Below, piece after piece: positions 52,720 through 61,802 of a stretch of DNA of 64,000 nucleotides. The DNA is taken from the NCBI GenBank assembly GCA_018064885.1, contig JAGHUI010000008.1, positions 1 through 64,000 of the forward strand, read 5' to 3'. A program made the translations under genes and the position numbers. Below the pieces are notes generated by a model. It saw only the letters and a program-made list of their open reading frames with translations. It was not told where the DNA came from and did no database searches. The stretch comes from Candidatus Minthosoma equi. GTDB lineage: Bacteria > Bacteroidota > Bacteroidia > Bacteroidales > Bacteroidaceae. Position 1 is the stretch's first letter. Every line of letters begins with the position of its first letter.

Positions 52720-53172
52720 AGTTCTCATTCTTTACAGCCTCGCCGTATATAAAAGGTTCATTTGTATGCTGTCCAATTGTTGATTTTAGAGTTTTGCAAA
52801 AAAGATGTTAACACTTACCCTTTTTACGGTAAAGGCATGAACTGTAGCATGTTACATGTGGTAAGTGTTACCTTCAACACTTACCCAACATTTACCCTTC
52901 ACTTACCCTTTTTGCATCATTAATGGCGTAGAAAAGTAAACGGTTCCGTTACCCAAGTGGATAGCGAAACCGTTATTGTAGCTCTGTGGCGTTGATTTCT
53001 CGTATAACGTCAATACAAGTTGATGTCATACGAAGCCGGTGTCTTATAAGTCCCCTTGTTGATGCCCTCACGCTGTATGAAATAATACATATATTCTTTA
53101 CGAATTTAAATTTCAAATAAGAATTGTGTAATGGCAATAGAAACTACTAATCTCAATCATTTTATATATGAA
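52720..53172. other. Intergenic region with CACTTACCC repeats
   Basis: No gene seen. AACACTTACC occurs at 52810-52819 and 52876-52885, inverted (GGTAAGTGTT) at 52860-52869, and as CACTTACCC at 52900-52908. A weak hairpin (AACGGTT...AACCGTT) lies at about 52939-52973. The rest, to the end of the nuclease gene, shows nothing I can name. Confidence 0.6.
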
Positions 53173-54039
53173 TCATTTCCATTTATTGAGGCTGTTTTGT
53201 GATTCTATTGTTTCTTCTAATTCGTCTTGTAACTCATGGAAAAAATCATATCCAGTAATGTTTTCTATTTCATTAATCGACATTGCAGCTTCTTCCATTG
53301 TTTGATGAACATCATCATTGATGTAGAAGAAACCAATGCCCTTTTCTTCTCCTTCTTTCAGCATCACCACAACCTTGAAGAAGGCATCAGGAACTGCTAT
53401 CAAATGATTGACACCAATATTTTTGTTTTTTTCTTTTGTATAAACGGGTCCACATACGATATATATTGAACCATACAGATCAGCCCATCTTCTGCAAGCA
53501 GATTCAAGTCTTTCCCAATACACCTGATTCAATTTAGGCGCTTGTGGACAGACATTGGTCATATAATGGCAGTCGTTCATTGCTGACGAGTTCCATTTCA
53601 TATCGCCAGCAGGACACATGTGACCTCTATCATAACCGCAGTTTGCATATTCTTGCTTTTCTACTTGATAGCGCATTTTAAGCATTGGATCAGGAGTGAA
53701 GTCATAATCTTTTCGTGAGATAAGACCAGTCGTTTCTTCTGATGTTAATTCCCACGCGACCCACGATGGTGTTCCTTTTAATGGATTGTACGATACGACA
53801 AATCCTGTGTGGTGTAGTTTAATATCCTCTTTTGGAGCCCCATTGGCAATGTTCATCAATGATAATGTCGCAGAATAAGAATTTCTACTATGTTCATGAG
53901 AAGTCAAAACCTTCCCATTGCATTGTTGAGAAGGCTTTGATGATACAAATGATATTTTCTTTGGTGTCCTATGTTGTCTGCATGACGTAAGTCCACAAAG
54001 CAGCATACACAAGAAAACCAACTTGTACACGTTTTGCAT
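53173..54039 (-). CDS. Exported DNA/RNA non-specific endonuclease (lipoprotein)
   Basis: A 288-residue NucA/Serratia-type nuclease. Lipoprotein-type signal LLCGLTSC (Cys20). Active-site motif YDRGHMCPAGDMKWN (DRGH, near residue 135), and the divalent-metal region MTNVCPQAPKLNQVYWERLE with the conserved Asn. It degrades both strands of nucleic acid and is predicted to act outside the cytoplasm. Its start codon directly follows the stop of the 54-residue membrane protein gene (TAAATG). It is the last gene of the motor operon and the likely effector (inference). Confidence 0.88.
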   Translation of the reverse strand: MQNVYKLVFLCMLLCGLTSCRQHRTPKKISFVSSKPSQQCNGKVLTSHEHSRNSYSATLSLMNIANGAPKEDIKLHHTGFVVSYNPLKGTPSWVAWELTSEETTGLISRKDYDFTPDPMLKMRYQVEKQEYANCGYDRGHMCPAGDMKWNSSAMNDCHYMTNVCPQAPKLNQVYWERLESACRRWADLYGSIYIVCGPVYTKEKNKNIGVNHLIAVPDAFFKVVVMLKEGEEKGIGFFYINDDVHQTMEEAAMSINEIENITGYDFFHELQDELEETIESQNSLNKWK

Positions 54040-54204
54040 TTAGAAACGAAGTATTGAGTGAGCTAACGATACTACACCACCAATCATGAGTAAAATGCCA
54101 ATGATTTTAATTACTATAGCAATATTTCCCTTTACTCCAATGATTTGCACGACCTTATAAGTCAAGAACCAGCCGATTCCTAATTCTAACAACGCATTTA
54201 CCAT
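54040..54204 (-). CDS. Small membrane protein, 54 residues
   Basis: Reading leftwards from ATG 54204: MVNALLELGIGWFLTYKVVQ, then IIGVKGNIAIVIKIIGILLM and IGGVVSLAHSILRF. Two hydrophobic stretches are separated by a short basic loop. One base separates its start from the stop of the MotB-like gene, and its stop abuts the nuclease start, so it is clearly part of the operon. No family recognised; it may be an accessory subunit of the channel or a regulator of the nuclease. Confidence 0.8.
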   Translation of the reverse strand: MVNALLELGIGWFLTYKVVQIIGVKGNIAIVIKIIGILLMIGGVVSLAHSILRF

Positions 54205-54205
54205 A

Positions 54206-54895
54206 CTAATTTACTGTTGGTAAGTTTTTCCCCAGGTTACCAATCTTAGGAACAATCTGTATCATGATTCGCTGATTCCAAACTTCATCTTGTGGATGCA
54301 AACCATCAGCATTAAAGCGTCCTCTTCCGCGTACACCACTACCAGAAATCTGTACTTCACATTGTGATTCCTCAAACGAAATGCCGTTTCTTCTCCATAG
54401 GTAATAAAGACTTAGGGCTCGTTTATAACTCAATGCATCATTATCATAATAATTATCCTTGGATGCCATGCCTTCAATTACAACAAGATAGGTGATATCC
54501 ATATCTTTGTACTTAGGATCATTCTTCATCCTATTCAAATTATCGATTACGCCCATAAGCGAATTACCTACTTTTACAAGGTTTGTTGTGTCATTCAGTA
54601 CGCTGATATTAAAGTCTCTCGCATTGAATTTCGGAGAGAAAGAGCGTTTTAGCACCCAACGTTTGTTTATAGCATCCTCCTCAAAGTAATCTGTTGGCAA
54701 TTGGTTTACAGCTTCTTGTATTTGCTGTATGCTTCTCAATTGTTCCTCGGAGATTTTACGCAAACGCTCTGCCTCCATAAGGGAGTTGCGAAGTGACACG
54801 ATGGTGAGCACAAACATGACCAGCATTATAAAGAACAAACTGGTCATGAGGTCAGAGTAACTTGGCCAAAAGTGTGAACCTGATTTCTTCTTCAT
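54206..54895 (-). CDS. MotB/ZorB-like stator protein with OmpA-like domain
   Basis: A 229-residue inner-membrane protein. The single N-terminal helix begins PSYSDLMTSLFFIMLVMF; Asp15 lies where MotB, ExbD and ZorB hold the proton-carrying aspartate (Tyr-x-Asp-x-Met). A coiled coil follows (residues about 38-70), then an OmpA-like peptidoglycan-binding domain that includes YYDNDALSYKRALSLYYLW. Its start overlaps the stop of the MotA-like gene by one base. Together they should form a proton-driven motor anchored to the cell wall. Confidence 0.85.
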   Translation of the reverse strand: MKKKSGSHFWPSYSDLMTSLFFIMLVMFVLTIVSLRNSLMEAERLRKISEEQLRSIQQIQEAVNQLPTDYFEEDAINKRWVLKRSFSPKFNARDFNISVLNDTTNLVKVGNSLMGVIDNLNRMKNDPKYKDMDITYLVVIEGMASKDNYYDNDALSYKRALSLYYLWRRNGISFEESQCEVQISGSGVRGRGRFNADGLHPQDEVWNQRIMIQIVPKIGNLGKNLPTVN

Positions 54896-56400
54896 TATAG
54901 ATACTTAGAGATAAGATCGGTTACTACTGGATACATTTCTTTTACCATCATAATAAAGCTATAGAGTGCGATGATGTAGATGGCTATCTTAAGCATCAAT
55001 GGCATCTTTGTACATGGAGGAGTCACGACAACACCTTCTTTCGTAACCACTTTGCTGTTTGCACTTTGATTGATTGCTTTCTCCAAATCAGCAATACCTC
55101 TTTTGATGTCAGAGAGATTCGACAATTCACGTGTGTATTTCTGCATTTCATTTGGTAAAGTCTTTGTAATCTGTTCAAGTGAGGCAAACACATCAGAAAG
55201 TTTCCTGTTACGTTTATCGATAGCGTCTGACATTTCGCCAAGTTTCTTGTTCAGCAACTCTTCTTGCTGCGAGAGTGCATTGTCAAGTTTTGAATTCTCG
55301 TTAACAATTTTTTCTGCAACCTCATCCGATTTAGCCTTAGCTGTTTGTCCCAGATGTTCAAATGATTGTTTCAATTTTTCGTCAACATTACCTACTGCCT
55401 CTGAGATTGCAGCCTTTCTTCTTTCAATCTCGTTGATTTCTTTCTCGAAGAACTTAGCCATCTTCTCCCAAGTCTTTGCTCGTTCATCCATTTTGTCTAA
55501 TTTTGAAGTGAGCTCCTGAACTTGTTGCAAATATTTTCTTGAAGCATGCAATGCATCACCAATCATTCCGATTTCATCTGTGCAATCTTTGAGTTTTTCG
55601 TACACACTAATATTTGCTGCAGCTACATGAGTAATATCAACTCTTTCAATGGCTTCAAGCAGTTTTGCCTGCCCCATGTAGGAATCATTTACTTTGGCAA
55701 GCGTCTTGTCAAGTTTCATGGTATTGATGGAGAAAGTCGTGTTGAAATCACGAAGATTGTTTGTCATCTTTACCAATGTGGTTGTCATGTCTGTTGACAA
55801 ATTTGGCAACATTTCTGACTGAATCCAGCTAAGAAAAGCATTCTCACGAAGTTCTACAACACGTTTTGCCTCTTTGAACAAATAAGAACTACGCATGGTC
55901 AAGCCAAGTCCCAAAGCACTGGTCAATACAGCAATGGCCACACCACCTAATAATTCTGTCACACCACTGCTTGCAAGAGCAGAGATAGAGCCAGACATTA
56001 GGTTTTCAAGACCATTTCCGAATACTAATACTACGACACCAAAGAATATGCCTATCATGGTGCCAACAAGACCAATATATTGAGTAAATGGAATAAGTGT
56101 TTCAATCTCCGATTCAGCAACTTCTCTGTTACGGTCAACAACATCCTTCATCAAATGGTAGTCACTTACTTGATCAGAATTTTCTCCCAAATATCTGTTG
56201 AGGGTACGAACAATATTCTTGAACAAGTCGGAATTGTGTGTTGAATTGATACATAACTTCAGACTGTCAAACTCCAGTTGATCAGTACTGTTTGGGAAAA
56301 GATTCTTATAAAGGATCGTAAGTTTTCTGACTTTGATAAACTGTTGTAACTCCCATGCAGCGAATATAAGAACAAATATAATTGATACAATATAATCCAT
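54895..56400 (-). CDS. MotA/ZorA-like proton channel with long coiled-coil tail
   Basis: A 501-residue member of the MotA/TolQ/ExbB family. Helix 1 lies at the N-terminus; the paired core helices are YIGLVGTMIGIFFGVVVLVF (about 108-128) and LLGGVAIAVLTSALGLGLTM (about 150-170). Residues about 180-460 are a long, charged coiled coil (for example RAKTWEKMAKFFEKEINEIE), and another membrane helix closes the protein (MLKIAIYIIALYSFIMMVKE). A long helical tail is characteristic of ZorA; a C-terminal membrane helix after it is unusual for MotA or ExbB. Confidence 0.85.
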   Translation of the reverse strand: MDYIVSIIFVLIFAAWELQQFIKVRKLTILYKNLFPNSTDQLEFDSLKLCINSTHNSDLFKNIVRTLNRYLGENSDQVSDYHLMKDVVDRNREVAESEIETLIPFTQYIGLVGTMIGIFFGVVVLVFGNGLENLMSGSISALASSGVTELLGGVAIAVLTSALGLGLTMRSSYLFKEAKRVVELRENAFLSWIQSEMLPNLSTDMTTTLVKMTNNLRDFNTTFSINTMKLDKTLAKVNDSYMGQAKLLEAIERVDITHVAAANISVYEKLKDCTDEIGMIGDALHASRKYLQQVQELTSKLDKMDERAKTWEKMAKFFEKEINEIERRKAAISEAVGNVDEKLKQSFEHLGQTAKAKSDEVAEKIVNENSKLDNALSQQEELLNKKLGEMSDAIDKRNRKLSDVFASLEQITKTLPNEMQKYTRELSNLSDIKRGIADLEKAINQSANSKVVTKEGVVVTPPCTKMPLMLKIAIYIIALYSFIMMVKEMYPVVTDLISKYL

Positions 56401-56401
56401 T

Positions 56402-57025
56402 TTACTTCAATCTGATTTTTGCTTTACTTGTTATTCTCAACTCTGAATCCAATGTGCCCGCAGCTACATTTTCAATTTCTGTTGCACCACGTCGTTTGCC
56501 TTCAATCTCACACACATCATCAAAGATAGCGTTGATGTTTGCAAGTGCTTTGGCAACATTACCGCAGAACTCATACTTACGTACACCATCGTCTTCCCAA
56601 GTTCTGAAGTAGCATTTTTCGGGACTTGGAAGAATGCGCATAAACTTTCCGTCGTTAGCTTCCTGAAGATACTGATACAGAACTTGACTTGTATTTACTT
56701 GGTGTTTATTATCCTGAGAAAGATCAAATTCGATGACATTTGACTTCTGCTCTTGTCTTTCCAACAAATGCTTGTTCTGTTCATACCAATCACTCCATTG
56801 CTTCAATTTTGAATTTGCCTCGTTGAGAGCTCTTGTATAATCGTATAACAATTTATTTTTTTCCACCAATTGTTTTTCCAAACCTTTTTTATCCTGTTTC
56901 AATTCGTCAATTTCATCAGTAGAGTCATCATCCGAAGATAAGCGCCACAAAAGCAAAGCAATAACAAGAACGGTTTCTGCAATGATTATGAACAAACCGT
57001 AATCTTTTATTATGTTTTCAATCAT
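56402..57025 (-). CDS. Membrane-anchored coiled-coil protein, 207 residues
   Basis: Helix at residues 9-28 (YGLFIIIAETVLVIALLLWR), an acidic stretch, then a coiled coil (about 38-95; ELKQDKKGLEKQLVEKNKLL). A small C-terminal domain follows (KFMRILPSPEKCYFRTWEDD, EFCGNVAKALANINAIFDD). No family recognised. It lies one base from the MotA-like gene and 3 bases from the actin-like gene, and may connect the channel to the cytoskeletal proteins. Confidence 0.75.
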   Translation of the reverse strand: MIENIIKDYGLFIIIAETVLVIALLLWRLSSDDDSTDEIDELKQDKKGLEKQLVEKNKLLYDYTRALNEANSKLKQWSDWYEQNKHLLERQEQKSNVIEFDLSQDNKHQVNTSQVLYQYLQEANDGKFMRILPSPEKCYFRTWEDDGVRKYEFCGNVAKALANINAIFDDVCEIEGKRRGATEIENVAAGTLDSELRITSKAKIRLK

Positions 57026-57028
57026 ACA

Positions 57029-60000
57029 CTAATTCTTGCTTGAGTTGTTCTTTTTGTAAATCGCACTAATCAAGGCATTGAGCATACCGCTGAGAGGATA
57101 GAAGAACAGAGTTTCTTCGATAGTGTCACTATCAGATGCTTCCTTCTTCTTGTTTTCAAGACCATTCTTCGTGTAGGTCAGCAGGTCACGCATACACTCT
57201 TCTTGAGCCACATTCAATGAGGCCTCAGCAGAGTCGAAGTTGTTCTTGAAAGAGAAGTCCTTGTTGAGGTCGAATACGAACTGAATGAATGACTTCACCT
57301 CTTCAACCGCTTTATTCAAGTAGGCATCATTGATGTCACCGTATGTTTCGCTTCCGATAAATTCGTCCTTACCATCGTTGACCGACTTATAGACAATCTT
57401 CGTTGAAGCAATGTCCTCATAATCCTGTTTAGTAGGATTAGACAAACCGCCCTTACATGTTACTTCCTTTGGATTGTCAACATTCTGAAGGATCGTCAAA
57501 CCATCAGAAGGATATTTCTGGTCATAAACTTTCTCAAAGATCTTCTTGGTGAACTTTTCGAGAGTCGTATCGCTTGAAGTAAGGATTCGGATTACCTTCG
57601 AGCCATTACCGCTGAATGCAATATGGCGAGGCATCTCTTCGCCCTTTGCCTTCATGATCTTTGCAAGGTGGTAGATAATGGCAGAATAGAACATGACGAA
57701 CACAATCTTATACTTGGTGTCAAGCAGAAGCATCGTGTTGAAGTCAACATTTTCCACCAATCGTTTTGCCTGAATCTCTGTGTTATCTTTCAACGAAAAG
57801 AAGAAGGAAGCAATGTTGCCAGATATCTTACTCTTGGTATGCTGGTCAAAGATGTCCTCCAAGTCGCTCAACGAATTATCTTCAAGTACACTCTTGATGG
57901 TGTTCTCATACTGCACGAGCAGCTTGTTAACGGACGCAGAGCTTCTATTGGTAACGTATGGATCACCAAATATAGAATCGGCAGCAAAGTGGAATGAAGT
58001 GATGTTTCTTACCTCACCATCATTGGCAAGTACAATGTCGGTTGTACCGCCACCAATATCTATGGTAACGATATTGCCAACACTTGCCTCTGAGTTGCGG
58101 TAATGCTCGTATGGAGCGACAGATTCCGTCATAGGAATGACATTACGTCTATCACCACCAAAGTATTTCTCGTAAGCCTTTGTCCAAACATCGCTGAAGC
58201 TGTTGTAGCGATTCTCAACCATACTGATAGGATAGAACCATACAATCTTTGTCTTTGCAAGGTTGCCGTTGTTCAATAGAACTTTGGTTCGGAGCATCAT
58301 GAAAAGTGACTCGATGTAGCTCTTGATTCTCTTGATGTTGTCAGGATCATTTGACCACTTCAAGTCTGTCAGGATGCGGTTGTAGGCATAACCACGCTTC
58401 TTCTCGTATGGGAAAGGTATGTTGGTGTGCCCGAGTGCATAGACAGCTTTGTTCCAGTTGGTGTCAGATGACATACAGAGAGCTGTACGCATTGGGAACT
58501 TATACAAAGAGTCATTGCCAACAGCATCCGGTATCACATCATAGCCAAGGATGTACTTTGACTGATTGTCCACTTTACCCCACAGTTTCAAAATGTTATC
58601 CTTGCTGGTAACATTGAATGGTTCCGATGCTCCATCGTTGATGTTGTACTCGATGTGTGAGTTCGTGGTTCCGAAGTCAATGGCAAAGGTGAACTTGTCT
58701 GAGCCACCCTTCTTCTGCATGATTGGAACCAGCACACCATAATAGCCATCCGATTCTATTCTGATGTAATCAAATGTCTGCTGTTCAAGAACGTAAGCCT
58801 TATAGCTGTAGTAGCGGTCGTCAGAATCATTACGTACAACAGGATCACTTACGCCCAAAGTGTTTGTACCCTTTACGAATGTCAGACGATAATCGTCCTT
58901 GTCTTCAAACTCACTCATGATGTAAGCACGATAGTATGCTTGTTTCTCATCCTCGTATTGAATGTTCGAGAACAAGCCAACAGCAAAACTTCTCTCAATG
59001 AGTGCGCCCTTGTTCTGAGCGGGACGAATCTCACCATGCTCGATATACTGACGTGTGTATTCTATTACCCTGTTGTTCTGGATAGGAATACGCAGTGTGA
59101 CCTTTACGTTGTCATTCAACACCTCCTCTATTTCAATCATGCTCTTGCCGCCAACTTTGCCTTGGAGCTGCTGAGGTGTGAAATACTTGAAGAAGGTGGA
59201 CTTAAGGGGCAACAGATAACTATACGAAGAACCGCTGATGAACTTGCCGAAGAAAGCATCATCATTAGCATTAATATTAGGAACGCGTATAAGAACATCT
59301 TCAAGGAAGTCGCTAACCGTCAGATAAGGATAGGTGTCATTAGCCTTTGGTAAACGTCTTTCATTGAGTGGCTTTTCGTCATAGTATGGCGCTTTGCTCG
59401 TACTCTCCCAATTGTCCGACACATAGAAAATATCAGAGTAGATACTTCCAGGCTCAATAGGCAATACCAATGGTATCTTCTCGTCTGTAGCAATATCCGA
59501 TTTTATCTCGAATCCACTCTTCACGTTAGCATTATCTGGACATTGACGATAGCAAACTCCGTTAATCTCCACTCGGTTTGGATTTACCAACAGCTCAGGA
59601 TATTCGTTGATAGAGTTGGCTGTAAGCGCGTCAATCTTATCTTTCTGGTCAGGTGTCAATCCATGTTTATACACCATGTCCATGTACGTGTTGACTTCTG
59701 GGAACAGGCGCGCAAAGTTTGTGTAAGCAAGACGATAAGCATAATAGAATACTATGAATTTATCATCTCGCTGGTCGAGTGAAGCAAAGTTGCTGTCAAA
59801 TACCTTGTCCTTACCAAAACGGATGTCTTCTGACAGATAGCTGAAATCGTTTGCAGAACTAAAGAACAGAGTTGCGGGTGATGTTGCACCAATAATGTCC
59901 AACTGAGTCTTTCTGTGCTGACCAAAGTAGTGAAGCAGATAAACACTTCTCATACGGTCAAAGTTGTAGCTCTGTGCATCTTGTCTAAGGAACATGTCAA

Positions 60001-60382
60001 GCGTTTCGCCTACACGCTTTTGATCCTTAGATGTGCTATTACACAGGTTGTTCAGTTCTTGCTGAACATCCCATACCAATACTCTGACCCTATCCTGCAA
60101 CTTGGGGAGGTTGAAGAATATCTGTGCAATATCCAACGAATCAGATACCATCTTGTGGAAGATAGTATCGCCATGAAGATTGCCTGACTTCACTACTTCC
60201 TTGTAAGCATTCTTAACGAGGTCAATGCGTGCAAATGGAGAAGGAATGGATGTGATTTCCTTCTTTACATCGGCTGCATTAGGGTCCTCTATCTGACCAA
60301 TAGCATGATCTCCGTATGGTACTGACTGCCCCCAATCCTGGAGATTGTTATTGCCTTTATATAATCTGAAGACTTTTGCCAT
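57029..60382 (-). CDS. Large protein with actin/Hsp70-type ATPase core
   Basis: An 1117-residue cytoplasmic protein. The C-terminal half carries the three actin-superfamily signatures: phosphate-1 FAIDFGTTNSHIEYN (about residue 565), phosphate-2 IVTIDIGGGTTDIVLANDGE (about 769), and the adenosine motif HIAFSGNGSKVIRIL (about 920). The N-terminal 550 residues match nothing I recognise. Size and layout recall SrfB-type virulence-associated proteins, which also have an Hsp70-like core, but the similarity is only suggestive. Four bases separate it from the tubulin-like gene. Confidence 0.8.
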   Translation of the reverse strand: MAKVFRLYKGNNNLQDWGQSVPYGDHAIGQIEDPNAADVKKEITSIPSPFARIDLVKNAYKEVVKSGNLHGDTIFHKMVSDSLDIAQIFFNLPKLQDRVRVLVWDVQQELNNLCNSTSKDQKRVGETLDMFLRQDAQSYNFDRMRSVYLLHYFGQHRKTQLDIIGATSPATLFFSSANDFSYLSEDIRFGKDKVFDSNFASLDQRDDKFIVFYYAYRLAYTNFARLFPEVNTYMDMVYKHGLTPDQKDKIDALTANSINEYPELLVNPNRVEINGVCYRQCPDNANVKSGFEIKSDIATDEKIPLVLPIEPGSIYSDIFYVSDNWESTSKAPYYDEKPLNERRLPKANDTYPYLTVSDFLEDVLIRVPNINANDDAFFGKFISGSSYSYLLPLKSTFFKYFTPQQLQGKVGGKSMIEIEEVLNDNVKVTLRIPIQNNRVIEYTRQYIEHGEIRPAQNKGALIERSFAVGLFSNIQYEDEKQAYYRAYIMSEFEDKDDYRLTFVKGTNTLGVSDPVVRNDSDDRYYSYKAYVLEQQTFDYIRIESDGYYGVLVPIMQKKGGSDKFTFAIDFGTTNSHIEYNINDGASEPFNVTSKDNILKLWGKVDNQSKYILGYDVIPDAVGNDSLYKFPMRTALCMSSDTNWNKAVYALGHTNIPFPYEKKRGYAYNRILTDLKWSNDPDNIKRIKSYIESLFMMLRTKVLLNNGNLAKTKIVWFYPISMVENRYNSFSDVWTKAYEKYFGGDRRNVIPMTESVAPYEHYRNSEASVGNIVTIDIGGGTTDIVLANDGEVRNITSFHFAADSIFGDPYVTNRSSASVNKLLVQYENTIKSVLEDNSLSDLEDIFDQHTKSKISGNIASFFFSLKDNTEIQAKRLVENVDFNTMLLLDTKYKIVFVMFYSAIIYHLAKIMKAKGEEMPRHIAFSGNGSKVIRILTSSDTTLEKFTKKIFEKVYDQKYPSDGLTILQNVDNPKEVTCKGGLSNPTKQDYEDIASTKIVYKSVNDGKDEFIGSETYGDINDAYLNKAVEEVKSFIQFVFDLNKDFSFKNNFDSAEASLNVAQEECMRDLLTYTKNGLENKKKEASDSDTIEETLFFYPLSGMLNALISAIYKKNNSSKN

Positions 60383-60386
60383 ATCC

Positions 60387-61790
60387 TTACATATTTAATT
60401 TGTCTTGAACGAGAGTTTCGGTTGACTGATAGAACAGTTCCGTGAACTTCTGCTCCTTGGTTTCACTATTGTTGGACACATGTTTCTTGTCTAGAGTAAT
60501 GTCAAACAGTTCATAGTTATCTTTTCTGAAACGAGAGAAGAATGACTTGGTAGGAGTCAAGCCATTAACAATGTCAAAGAGATTGTCATTGTTCCATGTG
60601 AATGGAACAAAGCCAACATCATTGTCTTCCATCTCTTTCAACCATGTTTCATAATCATTCTGTAAATAACGCAGATTGTTTACGAAATCTGACGCAAAGA
60701 AGTTCCTGTCAAGACCATAATCCTGACTCCATTGCTGGCTCAGGAAATTGTCAACAGACATCTTCTTCAGATAATGTGTAAACAGCATCATCTGCGTCAT
60801 TGGCTTTCTGATCTGGCTAATTGTTCCAGGCGCAAAGTCGGAGAAGATAACATTCTCTACTTCGTCTGATGCTAAACCAAACTCCTTATAGACAGGACCA
60901 CCGGCGTTGCTTTGTGCATTTGCAAAGTCGACAACAGCAAGAGCTGACAACATTTCCATGAGGTGGGCTTTATTCTTCTGAGCATCACCTCCTTCATTGT
61001 TATCGTAACCCTTTTGAACTGCTGTGTTGTCACCAATGTAGTACAATGCATTGATATCACGACCAATGTTCTTGTCATAATAGGCCAGTGCTGCCTTGGT
61101 CTTTGAGATGAACGTATCAGATTCAATGCTGCTTTCTTCGTCCTGATTCACTTTGAAGTATGGCAGAACGGTTAACGCTCCGATTTCTGCTTTGTTGATC
61201 AATCCATGGTTAGGAATACTGTCGTTGGTTCTAAGTGTCTTCAATAGAAGAGGGAAACCGCTTGCTCCTGTTCCACCGAAGATGGAACTGATGATGAAAA
61301 TCCTGTCTCCATCTGTAAAGTCATTGGCAAGATTCTTGAACTCTTCGGTGTCGGCAAATTGATTTAATACAACACTACCGATGTTAGGATTGCCCTTGAA
61401 GCCTACAATCATATTCGATTCCAGGTTTTTGTCCGAATAGAGCATCTTGAGCATGGCCTTTGACTCTGTTGTCATGTTGTCCATGTCCATAAACTCTTGG
61501 AACGTCACATTCTGAGAGTTGTTGATAGGCAAACGGAAGTTACATTCCTCAAAGATTTCTGTACCAAAGAACTTGTTCTTGCCGTTATTCGTGAAATTCA
61601 ACGCATCCCTTACTGCTGTGTAGCGTTGCATCAAGCTTACAGTTCTGGTCAGGTCGCCATTATTCAGGTCGGGATCTATGATAACAGGCACGATGGTTGA
61701 CTTACATTCAACACCCGATGCCAACAGCAATGTCAGCGAGCGAAGAACGCGAGCACCAGTACCACCTATACCAAATACAAATGTTTTCAT
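60387..61790 (-). CDS. Tubulin/FtsZ-like GTPase
   Basis: A 467-residue protein with the glycine-rich start MKTFVFGIGGTGARVLRSLT (nucleotide-binding Rossmann turn). The tubulin-type signature IFGGTGASGFPLLLKTLR (GGTGASG, about residue 173) replaces the FtsZ GGGTGTG. The rest is diverged from FtsZ, tubulin and CetZ. No membrane helix. It lies between the genes for a membrane protein and the actin-like protein in the motor operon. Confidence 0.75.
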   Translation of the reverse strand: MKTFVFGIGGTGARVLRSLTLLLASGVECKSTIVPVIIDPDLNNGDLTRTVSLMQRYTAVRDALNFTNNGKNKFFGTEIFEECNFRLPINNSQNVTFQEFMDMDNMTTESKAMLKMLYSDKNLESNMIVGFKGNPNIGSVVLNQFADTEEFKNLANDFTDGDRIFIISSIFGGTGASGFPLLLKTLRTNDSIPNHGLINKAEIGALTVLPYFKVNQDEESSIESDTFISKTKAALAYYDKNIGRDINALYYIGDNTAVQKGYDNNEGGDAQKNKAHLMEMLSALAVVDFANAQSNAGGPVYKEFGLASDEVENVIFSDFAPGTISQIRKPMTQMMLFTHYLKKMSVDNFLSQQWSQDYGLDRNFFASDFVNNLRYLQNDYETWLKEMEDNDVGFVPFTWNNDNLFDIVNGLTPTKSFFSRFRKDNYELFDITLDKKHVSNNSETKEQKFTELFYQSTETLVQDKLNM

Positions 61791-61802
61791 ATCTGTCTCG
61801 TT

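Noticed and set aside
54206..56400. Reading the channel pair as flagellar MotAB or an ExbBD energiser for TonB
   Set aside because: No flagellar genes are present; the long coiled-coil tail and the OmpA-like domain do not fit ExbB and ExbD; the operon partners are unrelated to TonB.
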